NCBI GenBank assembly: GCA_900316115.1
Contig: ONBN01000016.1
Location: forward strand, 1 to 64,000
Length of the DNA: 64,000 bases
Source: an uncultured Eubacteriales bacterium
GTDB lineage: Bacteria > Bacillota > Clostridia > Lachnospirales > Lachnospiraceae
Direction of reading: 5' to 3'
Of this stretch, positions 56,183 through 63,685 are shown one piece after another (the stretch's first letter is position 1; every line of letters begins with the position of its first letter). Made by a program: the position numbers and the translations under genes. Below the pieces are notes generated by a model. It worked only from the letters and a program-made list of their open reading frames with translations. It ran no database searches and was not told the origin of the DNA.

Positions 56183-56500
56183 TTATTTGGTTTTCATTTT
56201 GATGTCAATGTGAACGCCTGCTGGCATCTCCAGTCTGGACAGTGCGTCTACTGTCTTCTGGGTAGGTGCTACGATATCGATCAGTCTCTTATGTGTTCTC
56301 TGCTCAAACTGCTCTCTGGAGTCTTTATATTTGTGAACAGCACGCAGGATTGTAACAACTTCCTTCTTAGTAGGAAGCGGTACCGGTCCGCTGACTGTTG
56401 CTCCATTCTTCTTTACAGTGTCGATGATTTTAGCTGCAGATGCATCTACTAACTGATGATCATAAGCTTTTAATGTGATTCTCATTACCTGATTTGCCAT
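56183..56500 (-). CDS. rpsJ: ribosomal protein S10
   Basis: S10 (also NusE of the antitermination complex), 105 residues: [19 protein letters not shown], then [20 protein letters not shown] and [20 protein letters not shown]. First gene of the operon. Confidence 0.98.
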   Translation of the reverse strand: MANQVMRITLKAYDHQLVDASAAKIIDTVKKNGATVSGPVPLPTKKEVVTILRAVHKYKDSREQFEQRTHKRLIDIVAPTQKTVDALSRLEMPAGVHIDIKMKTK

Positions 56501-56720
56501 AAAAAAAGTCTCCTCCTATTCGTACTCTCAATCAGTACGACAAGCGGCGACTGTACACATCTCCGTGTGTGTCCTAAGACATCTTTCCACACGCCCATCC
56601 CTAGATGGTCTTCTGAACTTGTACAGTGACTTGTCGTCAGTTTCCTAACTTGACATTCGCTCCACGGAAAACCTGCCATTTGGCAGCAACCTCGCGCTTC
56701 ATAGCTATCATGTCACAGCA
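56501..56720 (-). promoter_or_regulatory. S10-operon leader RNA
   Basis: A leader of about 220 bases precedes rpsJ. ACGACAAG (56537) pairs with CTTGTCGT (56630), and ACTGTACA (56550) with TGTACAGT (56620), making a long composite stem; inside lies CGTGTG/CACACG. This resembles the Firmicutes S10 leader that responds to an operon-encoded ribosomal protein. Confidence 0.7.
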
Positions 56721-56726
56721 AGTAAT

Positions 56727-56755
56727 AGTATACACAATGTTATTCCTGATTGCAA
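56727..56755 (-). promoter_or_regulatory. promoter of the S10-spc operon
   Basis: On the minus strand TTGCAA, 17 bases, TATACT, about 230 bases upstream of rpsJ. Confidence 0.8.
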
Positions 56756-56789
56756 GGCTTTTTTCAAAAAAATTGTATTTTTTCAAAAA

Positions 56790-56844
56790 CATAAAAAAAG
56801 TTAAAAGAAACGCCTGTGAAAATACATTTTGTACTTCCCAGGCG
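56790..56844 (-). terminator. terminator of the murB-rapZ-whiA operon
   Basis: CGCCTG/CAGGCG with an AT-rich inner stem, followed on the minus strand by TTTCTTTTAACTTTTTTT. Confidence 0.75.
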
Positions 56845-56849
56845 CCTTT

Positions 56850-56895
56850 GCTTTTCTTTTATTTTGCTTTTCTTTTATTTTGCTTTTCTTTTTAT
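56850..56895. repeat. 16-base tandem repeat, 2.8 copies
   Basis: GCTTTTCTTTTATTTT occurs at 56850 and 56866 and in part at 56882, between the stop of the membrane-protein gene and its terminator; purine-rich on the transcribed strand. Confidence 0.75.
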
Positions 56896-56907
56896 ATAGA
56901 AGAAAGA

Positions 56908-58002
56908 TCATTCTTCCTCATCGTCATATTCATCCTCTTCTTCTGCGAAGATATCTGAATAATCAAGAAGCGTTACCTTTGTGATATCGTCTCTTACGAT
57001 CTCCGGTGAATCCCCTTCTTCCTTTGCTTTGTCAGCAAGCTGTGCTGCTGTCATTCTTGGAATAGCCATTCTTTTGATCTCGGCCGGTTCCTCAGGAATC
57101 TCTTCTTTCACTGATTCCTCCAAGGAATCGGGGATTTGGGCTTTTTTTTTGTGTGTTACCACTTTTCTTGTCTCGTCCAGCTGCTGTTTTTTTTTGCGTA
57201 CCGGCTGCTGATACTCATCTTCTGCAGTAGCGGCTGCAATCTCTTTTTTCAAAACCTCATGAGCTTCGCTGGTAGCTGTCTGGACTGCTTTCTCCGGACG
57301 GTCATCCTCTTCCTCATTCGGTTCGTCCTCTTCGATCTCATCTACAAAGCCACCGGTACGTACTGTACGCTTCGGTTTCTTCTTGGACTTTTTGCCTTCT
57401 GCTTTGATCTCGCGCTCTTCTTCTTTTAAGAGGCGTTCTTTTTTCTTTTCTTCCAGTTTCAGTTCTTTTTTGGATTTCACATATCCCGGTTCTGTATCCT
57501 CTGGAAGATCTTCTTCCTTTGGATCCTTTTTCCAGAGCTCTGCGATCACGTACAAGATAATCAGGAAAAATACTGCAAGTGCCAGAATGATCAGCCCTTC
57601 AATACTCTGTGTGGCTACCATAAGATAACCAATCAGCGGAATTGTCACTACAACTTTCGGCATATATTCGCCAATGGAAAGATTCACAGGAGACTCCTCC
57701 AGTGCATCCGGATTGACTGCTGTACCTGTGCCGCTGGCAAGATCAACGCTGGCAATATCATAACGCCATGCATTATCATCTTTCTGTGCAAGGATTCTGT
57801 CTCCCACTGTCATCTCAGATGACTTCACAGGGATCGCATATGTAACTGAACCCATAGGAAGATTGGATTCCTGGTCTGCATGATCGCGAATCTCTGTAGT
57901 TACTCCGAAAAACGGAGGTAATGCCAGTGCAAGTATACTTAATATGGTGCAGATCACCACAAAATGTACAATAAACTTCAGTACCTTTGACATTTTAAAC
58001 AT
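56908..58002 (-). CDS. membrane protein with signal-peptidase-like outer domain and charged tail
   Basis: Protein of 364 residues. An N-terminal helix (residues 8-30) is followed by about 90 outer residues that resemble the beta-fold of signal peptidase I/SipW (NLPMGSVTYAIPV, VGDRILAQ) but without the Ser-Met catalytic motif. Then come a second helix near 130-155 and a cytoplasmic tail of about 200 residues rich in Lys and Glu, probably coiled or disordered, ending in a run of acidic residues. The last gene of the murB-rapZ-whiA operon. Function unknown; an inactive peptidase-like scaffold is only one possibility. Confidence 0.6.
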   Translation of the reverse strand: MFKMSKVLKFIVHFVVICTILSILALALPPFFGVTTEIRDHADQESNLPMGSVTYAIPVKSSEMTVGDRILAQKDDNAWRYDIASVDLASGTGTAVNPDALEESPVNLSIGEYMPKVVVTIPLIGYLMVATQSIEGLIILALAVFFLIILYVIAELWKKDPKEEDLPEDTEPGYVKSKKELKLEEKKKERLLKEEEREIKAEGKKSKKKPKRTVRTGGFVDEIEEDEPNEEEDDRPEKAVQTATSEAHEVLKKEIAAATAEDEYQQPVRKKKQQLDETRKVVTHKKKAQIPDSLEESVKEEIPEEPAEIKRMAIPRMTAAQLADKAKEEGDSPEIVRDDITKVTLLDYSDIFAEEEDEYDDEEE

Positions 58003-58043
58003 TCCTCTCTTTCATATGGCTTTAACATGCAAAGCACTGTATC

Positions 58044-58298
58044 TTACTGATTGCTCAGATATTTCTCAATGCTGTCCATCGCAGCTTCTTCATCCTCTCC
58101 ATTTACATAAAGAGTGATCTCCTCACCTGTGTCCAACCCCAGTGTCATCATACCCATAATACTTTTGGCATTTACTTTTTTCTTGCCAATCTCTACATGA
58201 ATCTCACTGTTGAACTGACTTGCCACCTGTACAAGCTGAGCAACAGGATGCGCCTCCAGACCAGTAGACAGATTAATGGTGATTGGTTTTTTGATCAT
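58044..58298 (-). CDS. HPr-like protein lacking the phospho-His (Crh-like)
   Basis: HPr-fold protein of 84 residues. The active-site loop reads GLEAHPVAQLV instead of GLHARPA: His15 is Glu and Arg17 is His, so normal phosphorylation by EI is not expected. The HPr-kinase site is kept (NAKSIMGMMTLG, Ser46). In Bacillus subtilis the Crh protein, with Gln at position 15 and Ser46 kept, is encoded directly after whiA in the same type of operon. A role in catabolite regulation rather than sugar transport is therefore likely. Overlaps whiA by four bases. Confidence 0.85.
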   Translation of the reverse strand: MIKKPITINLSTGLEAHPVAQLVQVASQFNSEIHVEIGKKKVNAKSIMGMMTLGLDTGEEITLYVNGEDEEAAMDSIEKYLSNQ

Positions 58299-59254
58299 AA
58301 TAATTCCTCCTCGTCCCCCCTCAGTTCCTCTGCAATCATTGAAAGCTTTTTCAATCTGTGGTTTACACCTGACTTTCCCACCTGAGGGTTCAACATCATT
58401 CCTAATTCTTTTAATGTAGCCTCCGGATATTGCAGCCGCAGTCTGGCGATCTCCCCCAGGCCTTCACTCAGGCTTTCAAACCCGGCCTTTCTTTCGATCA
58501 GTCGTATATCCTCCACCTGCTTCACTGCTGCATTTACCGTTTTGTTAATATTCGCAGTCTCACAATTCACCTTACGGTTGACTGAATTACGCATTTCTTT
58601 CAGGATACGGATATTCTCCAGATCCATCAGTGCCACATTCGCCTCCATAACGGCAAGTATATCAACGATCTGCGCACCTTCTTTCACATAGACCACGTAT
58701 GATTTCTTACGTAAAACGATCTTCGCATCAATATGAAAACTGCGGATGATCTCCTGCAACTGTTGTGCTTTTTCTTCATCAGGACAGACAATCTCGAAAT
58801 GGTATCCTTTCTGTGGATCGCTGATGGAACCTGATGTAAGAAAAGCTCCCCGTATAAATGCACGCTTACAGCAGTTCCTCTGAAGGATCATTGTATTGCC
58901 AAGCTTAAGCGTACCATCGCTGCTTCCCTTCACAACAAGCTTCACAGCCTCAAGAATTTCCAGAGCCTGTTCCGTCTCCCGTGTGGTCACATGATAAACT
59001 TTACATCTCTTAAGATGTGCGCTCTCATGAACGGTAATATCTGTTTCTATATTAAATGTTTTTTGCAAAATTGTAAAGCACTTTCTTGCAACCCACTGAT
59101 TTTCCGTCTGCACCCATAAAACCAGTTCCTGACCCTGGGTACACTTCAGTTTGCCGCATAACAGATACATGGCAGCCAGCTCTGCGATCTGGCAGTGCCT
59201 GGATGCTCCTGTACGCTTGGAAAGTTCTTCTTTCACCATCCCTGAAAAAGACAT
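58295..59254 (-). CDS. whiA: DNA-binding protein WhiA
   Basis: WhiA, 319 residues, with an N-terminal LAGLIDADG-derived domain (CKRAFIRGAFLTSGSISDPQ) and a C-terminal HTH (LSEGLGEIARLRLQYPEATL, then MLNPQVGKSGVNHR). In Firmicutes it influences cell division and chromosome segregation. It follows rapZ after 14 bases; the yvcK/glmR gene normally found between them is absent. Confidence 0.96.
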   Translation of the reverse strand: MSFSGMVKEELSKRTGASRHCQIAELAAMYLLCGKLKCTQGQELVLWVQTENQWVARKCFTILQKTFNIETDITVHESAHLKRCKVYHVTTRETEQALEILEAVKLVVKGSSDGTLKLGNTMILQRNCCKRAFIRGAFLTSGSISDPQKGYHFEIVCPDEEKAQQLQEIIRSFHIDAKIVLRKKSYVVYVKEGAQIVDILAVMEANVALMDLENIRILKEMRNSVNRKVNCETANINKTVNAAVKQVEDIRLIERKAGFESLSEGLGEIARLRLQYPEATLKELGMMLNPQVGKSGVNHRLKKLSMIAEELRGDEEELL

Positions 59255-59268
59255 CTTCCCACTCCTTC

Positions 59269-60144
59269 TTATTTTTTAAGAAGCCGGTCCTTCTCTACAT
59301 CCCTGTGTTCCAGGCGAAAACCGTACTCATTATTCTTGATCAGCCTGCTGTATAGTTCCCTTGCAATGGTAACAGAACGATGCTTGCCGCCTGTACATCC
59401 TATGGCGATTACCAGGCTTGTTTTTCCCTCCTGAACATAATTGGGAATCAGAAAATTCACCATATCCTCCAGCTTTCCCATAAACCTTTTGGCAGTCTCA
59501 TTGTCCATTACATAATTAAACACACTGTCATCAAGCCCTGTCATAGGACGAAGCTCATCCACATAATAGGGATTAGGAAGGAACCGCACATCAAATACCA
59601 GGTCAGCATCAGCAGGGATCCCGTATTTGAAACCAAAGGACAGGACAGAGATCATCATATTTTTGAATTCTTCATTATCCACAAATATCTTCTCAATCTC
59701 CTGGCGCAGTTCCCTTGTAAGCAGATGGCTGGTATCGATAATATAGTCCGCCTTTCTGCGGAGAAATTCCATTTTCTTTCTTTCCAGACGTATACCTTCA
59801 TCGATCCGTCCGGACATTGCCAGCGGGTGGCTTCTTCTTGTCTCTTTGTACCGCTTCACAAGAACGGAATCCTCTGCATCCATAAAAAGGATCTCAAACT
59901 GATAACCGGCTTCCTGCATCTTATCCAGGATCAGTTCCAGTTCTCCCATGGATCCGCTTCTTGCATCAATGCCAAGAGCCACATTCTGTACATCCTCTCC
60001 ATAGATCTCCGGCATCAGGGATACAAATTTCTCCAGCAGCGGGATCGGCAGATTATCTACACAGAAATATCTTGCATCCTCCAGCATTTTCAAAGCAGCT
60101 GTTTTCCCTGCACCGGATACACCTGTTACAATTACAAATCGCAT
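59269..60144 (-). CDS. rapZ: RNase adapter RapZ / nucleotide-binding protein YvcJ
   Basis: RapZ family P-loop protein, 291 residues. Walker A VTGVSGAGKTAALKMLED, DNLPIPLLEKF, SFGFKYGIPADADLVFDVRF and the C-terminal AIGCTGGKHRSV are all conserved. In Gram-positive bacteria it is linked to competence and cell-wall precursor control. Lies 13 bases after murB. Confidence 0.97.
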   Translation of the reverse strand: MRFVIVTGVSGAGKTAALKMLEDARYFCVDNLPIPLLEKFVSLMPEIYGEDVQNVALGIDARSGSMGELELILDKMQEAGYQFEILFMDAEDSVLVKRYKETRRSHPLAMSGRIDEGIRLERKKMEFLRRKADYIIDTSHLLTRELRQEIEKIFVDNEEFKNMMISVLSFGFKYGIPADADLVFDVRFLPNPYYVDELRPMTGLDDSVFNYVMDNETAKRFMGKLEDMVNFLIPNYVQEGKTSLVIAIGCTGGKHRSVTIARELYSRLIKNNEYGFRLEHRDVEKDRLLKK

Positions 60145-60157
60145 TTTTTATCTCCTG

Positions 60158-61069
60158 TTAAAAGTCCCCCAGAAATTTCACCTCTGGTTCAAGCTTTACA
60201 TTGTATTTCTCATAAACGGTGTCCTGTACATGCTCCATCAGTTCACATACATCCTTTGCTGTAGCACCGCCTGCATTGATCACAAAACCGCAGTGTTTTT
60301 CGGAAACCTGTGCTCCTCCATGGGTGTATCCCCGAAGACCGCTGTCCATGATCAGCTTTCCTGCAAAATATCCTTCCGGCCGCTTAAATGTACTGCCTGC
60401 ACTGGGATATTCCAAAGGCTGCTTGCTGATCCTTCTCTGAGCCAGATCCTTCATTGTTTCCCGGATCTGTTCCGGATCTCCTTTTTTCAGGGAGATCACC
60501 GCTTCCAGTACCGTATATCCAGCCTCTTTGATCACACTGGTCCGGTAACCCATGGCAAGCTCCTGAACCGGAATCCTGCGGATCTGCCCTTCGCCGTCCA
60601 GCACAGTGGCTTCTTTTAATACATCTTTCATTTCCCCGCCATAGGCTCCTGCATTCATCACTACAGCACCGCCTAATGTCCCTGGAATGCCTGCTGCAAA
60701 TTCAAAGCCAGTAAGGGATGCTGCTCTGGCTGCCTGGGCGATCCCTGAAAGAAGGGTGCCTGCCTGTGCCCGGATACAGTCTCCTTCTACCTGGATCTGT
60801 GCCAGATTACGGTATGTCTGAATGATCACACCACGGAAACCACTGTCACTTACCAGAAGATTGCTCCCATTACCCAGGATGAAATAGGGTTCCTGCTCCC
60901 GGATACAAATCTCACGGATCTTCTTTATTTCTTCTATTGTATTAGGAAGGAGAAAAAGATCTGCCGGTCCTCCAATCCTGAATGTTGTGTGTCGGCTCAT
61001 AGGCTCGTTTGTAAGCACTCTGTCATTCCCCAGCAGTTCTGTTAATTCCTCTGTCAATCTCTGTTTCAC
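60158..61069 (-). CDS. murB: UDP-N-acetylenolpyruvoylglucosamine reductase
   Basis: MurB, 303 residues, makes UDP-MurNAc with FAD and NADPH. FAD motif NGSNLLVSD, GIPGTLGGAVVMNAGAYGGE, and the catalytic Ser in YPSAGSTFKRP with GLRG after it. Type II (short) enzyme. The probable start is GTG/ATG at 61069 with GAGGATTTATTTTGTG in front. Confidence 0.97.
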   Translation of the reverse strand: MKQRLTEELTELLGNDRVLTNEPMSRHTTFRIGGPADLFLLPNTIEEIKKIREICIREQEPYFILGNGSNLLVSDSGFRGVIIQTYRNLAQIQVEGDCIRAQAGTLLSGIAQAARAASLTGFEFAAGIPGTLGGAVVMNAGAYGGEMKDVLKEATVLDGEGQIRRIPVQELAMGYRTSVIKEAGYTVLEAVISLKKGDPEQIRETMKDLAQRRISKQPLEYPSAGSTFKRPEGYFAGKLIMDSGLRGYTHGGAQVSEKHCGFVINAGGATAKDVCELMEHVQDTVYEKYNVKLEPEVKFLGDF

Positions 61070-61108
61070 AAAATAAATCCTCTATCTTTCTATTAGGGTA
61101 CGCTGTCT

Positions 61109-61137
61109 ATTTTACCATCTGATGAAAAAAAAGTACA
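61109..61137 (-). promoter_or_regulatory. murB operon promoter
   Basis: On the minus strand TGTACT, 17 bases, TAAAAT. Confidence 0.6.
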
Positions 61138-61260
61138 GGATAACACATATTTTTTTCTTTTTTCCTAATACTATGATTACAGTGTAAAAAATCCGATCCC
61201 ACCTGTGTTTGCACAAGGGTGGGTGAATGCCCTTGGGACACACCCAGGGAAGGAGCTAAT

Positions 61261-61680
61261 ATGTGGAATCAGTTATTTCTTCTTATTATTGGTTTTTCTG
61301 CTGGCATTATGATCGCCGGTGGTGAGGTAGGGCTTCTCATCGGTCTTTCCATTGTGCCCAGATACGCAGGGATCACTCATACAGGCAAACATATTTTATT
61401 ATATGAAGATTCCATTCTTCTTGGAACAGTACTTGGAAATCTATTTTTCCTGTGGAACTGGCAGATCCCGGGAGGCCTGCCCTTTCTTATTCTCTATGGA
61501 CTTTTCTCAGGCCTTTTCCTTGGCGGCTGGATCATGGCACTTGCAGAAGTGGCAGACATTTTTCCTATCTTTGCAAGGCGTACCAGATTCTCAGAAGGCC
61601 TGCCAAAAGTAATCCTGGCCATTGCCCTTGGAAAAACCCTGGGATCTTTATTCTACTATTATAAAGAATGGTTTCCCTGA
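61261..61680 (+). CDS. spoVAB: stage V sporulation protein AB
   Basis: SpoVAB, 139 residues, four hydrophobic helices. Part of the channel that moves dipicolinic acid into the forespore. The family pattern IPRYAGITHTGKHILLYE and SEGLPKVILAIALGKTLGSL fits. The start is ATG at 61261 behind GGGAAGGAGC; an upstream GTG (61219) is rejected. A sporulation promoter is expected in the 190-base gap to murB; ACATATTT...TAATACTA (about 61143-61173) is a weak sigma-G-like candidate. Hairpins AAGGG/CCCTT and GGGTG/CACCC lie just before the RBS. Confidence 0.82.
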   Translation: MWNQLFLLIIGFSAGIMIAGGEVGLLIGLSIVPRYAGITHTGKHILLYEDSILLGTVLGNLFFLWNWQIPGGLPFLILYGLFSGLFLGGWIMALAEVADIFPIFARRTRFSEGLPKVILAIALGKTLGSLFYYYKEWFP

Positions 61681-61725
61681 TCTTAAGAGCCGTATATCAT
61701 GAACCACTTATAACAGGAGGTTGTT

Positions 61726-62196
61726 ATGGACGCAGACAACAAGCAGAAAAAACAGGAAGAATACGAACAGTACGTAAAACAGATCACCCCATCCCATAAT
61801 CTGGGTCTGAACATGGCAAAAGCATTTCTCACCGGTGGGCTGATCTGTATGGCAGGACAGGGGATCACAAATTTCGCCCTGTGGCTGGGCAGTGATCTGG
61901 ACGATGCCCGGATCTGGTGCTCTGTTACCCTGGTATTCATCAGCGTGCTGCTTACCGGATTTAACATTTACCCTAAAATTGGGAAATTCGGCGGTGCAGG
62001 AAGTCTGGTTCCTATCACAGGATTTGCCAATTCCGTGGCAGCACCTGCTATTGAATATAAAGCAGAAGGACAGGTTTTCGGGATCGGCTGCAAGATTTTT
62101 ACCATTGCAGGTCCTGTGATCCTTTACGGTATTTTAAGTTCCTGGTGTCTTGGCATTATCTATTACATCTTAAAAATGATAGGAGTAGTGGCATGA
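61726..62196 (+). CDS. spoVAC: stage V sporulation protein AC
   Basis: SpoVAC, 156 residues, a mechanosensitive membrane channel component for Ca-dipicolinate in spores. A charged N-terminus precedes AFLTGGLICMAGQGITNF; the last segment PITGFANSVAAPAIEYKAEG is highly conserved in the family. ATGA overlap with spoVAD. Confidence 0.95.
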   Translation: MDADNKQKKQEEYEQYVKQITPSHNLGLNMAKAFLTGGLICMAGQGITNFALWLGSDLDDARIWCSVTLVFISVLLTGFNIYPKIGKFGGAGSLVPITGFANSVAAPAIEYKAEGQVFGIGCKIFTIAGPVILYGILSSWCLGIIYYILKMIGVVA

Positions 62197-63269
62197 ATAC
62201 AACGCAGAATTTACAGACAGGCAAAGCAAGTCTTTCCTTTCACAGACCTGTATTTATCCAGAGCTGTGCCTCTGTTGCAGGAAAAAAAGAAGGAGAAGGG
62301 CCGCTTGGCTCCTGCTTTGACCAGGTATGGGAAGATCCTATGTTTGGAATGGATACCTGGGAAGCAGCAGAAAGCACCATGCAAAAGCAGGCTGCCTTTC
62401 TTGCCCTCCAAAAAGCAGGCCTTACTCCCTCGGATCTGCGGATGGTTTTCGCAGGAGATCTTCTTGCACAGACTACTGCCTCCTCTTTCGGGATCGCAGA
62501 TATGGGCATTCCTTTTTACGGACTTTTCGGCGCATGCTCTACCATGGGCGAATCCCTTTCCCTTGGTTCCATGGCTGTAGCTGCAGGTTATGGAGATCAT
62601 ATTCTCTGCGCCACCTCCAGCCACTTTGCCAGTGCGGAAAAAGAATTCCGTTTCCCCTTAGGCTACGGCAATCAACGGCCTTTATCTGCCACCTGGACAG
62701 TTACAGGAAGCGGTGCCTGCATTCTTTCTTCTGAACCACCGGAAGAAAAAAGCCCTGGTGTGCCTTCCCCTCTTCGATCAGGAAAAAACTGCATCCAGAT
62801 CACAGGACTCACTACAGGAAGCCTGGTAGATTACGGATTTAAAGATTCCATGAATATGGGTGCGTGTATGGCTCCTGCTGCCTGCCACACCATCCGTCAG
62901 AACCTGCTGGACTTTCACAGGAAGCCTTCTGACTATGACCAGATCATTACCGGCGACCTTGGCAGTGTAGGACAACAGATCCTTCTGTATCTTCTTTTAA
63001 AAGAAAATATCGATATCAGAAGCCGCCATCAGGACTGTGGGCTTCTGATCTTTGACAATTCCTCCCAGGATACCCATTCCGGCGGAAGCGGCTGTGGCTG
63101 CTCTGCAACTGTTCTTGCTGCCTATATCCTGCCAAAGCTTCTTTCCGGCACATGGAAAAAAATTCTGTTTGTTCCTACAGGCGCCCTTCTTTCCAAAACC
63201 ACCTTTAATGAAGGTGATTCCATTCCAGGCATTGCCCATGGTGTTGTGCTGGAACATGTATCTTTATAA
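62193..63269 (+). CDS. spoVAD: stage V sporulation protein AD
   Basis: SpoVAD, 358 residues, thiolase-like fold that binds dipicolinic acid. Contains SAGDLLAQ-type segment FAGDLLAQTTASSFG, PFYGLFGACSTMGESL and YPLGYGNQRP-like FPLGYGNQRPLSATWTVTG. The start is the ATG at 62193 overlapping the spoVAC stop; the longer frame from 62145 lies inside spoVAC. Confidence 0.95.
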   Translation: MNTTQNLQTGKASLSFHRPVFIQSCASVAGKKEGEGPLGSCFDQVWEDPMFGMDTWEAAESTMQKQAAFLALQKAGLTPSDLRMVFAGDLLAQTTASSFGIADMGIPFYGLFGACSTMGESLSLGSMAVAAGYGDHILCATSSHFASAEKEFRFPLGYGNQRPLSATWTVTGSGACILSSEPPEEKSPGVPSPLRSGKNCIQITGLTTGSLVDYGFKDSMNMGACMAPAACHTIRQNLLDFHRKPSDYDQIITGDLGSVGQQILLYLLLKENIDIRSRHQDCGLLIFDNSSQDTHSGGSGCGCSATVLAAYILPKLLSGTWKKILFVPTGALLSKTTFNEGDSIPGIAHGVVLEHVSL

Positions 63270-63286
63270 ACACTTAGGAGGTTATT

Positions 63287-63643
63287 ATGGATTACCTGAA
63301 CGCATTCTGGGTAGGCGGTCTGATCTGTGCACTGGTACAGATCCTGCTGGATAAAACAAAACTGATGCCAGGAAGAGTTATGGTGCTTCTTGTGTGTGCC
63401 GGTTCACTTCTTGGCGCACTTGGGCTTTATCAGCCACTGCTGGATTATGCAGGAGCCGGAGCAGCAGTCCCCCTTCTTGGATTCGGAAATACATTATGGG
63501 TTGGAATGAAAGATGCTATTAATGAAGACGGCGTGCTCGGACTTTTCATGGGAGGCTTTACCTCCTGTGCTGCAGGCGTTTCTGCTGCCCTGATCTTTTC
63601 CTATATTGCCAGCCTGATTTTTAAACCCAAAATGAAAGAATGA
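63287..63643 (+). CDS. spoVAE: stage V sporulation protein AE
   Basis: SpoVAE, 118 residues, membrane protein: AFWVGGLICALVQILLDKTK, then GAAVPLLGFGNTLWVGMKDA. It resembles SpoVAC in part, as known for the family. TAGGAGGTTATT precedes the ATG. Confidence 0.95.
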   Translation: MDYLNAFWVGGLICALVQILLDKTKLMPGRVMVLLVCAGSLLGALGLYQPLLDYAGAGAAVPLLGFGNTLWVGMKDAINEDGVLGLFMGGFTSCAAGVSAALIFSYIASLIFKPKMKE

Positions 63644-63685
63644 AAAAAGTTAAATAAAAATCCTAAAACAGATGGAGGCCAAAAC

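Noticed and set aside
62145..62192. N-terminal extension of spoVAD
   Set aside because: It lies inside spoVAC; the ATG at 62193 shares ATGA with the spoVAC stop as usual.
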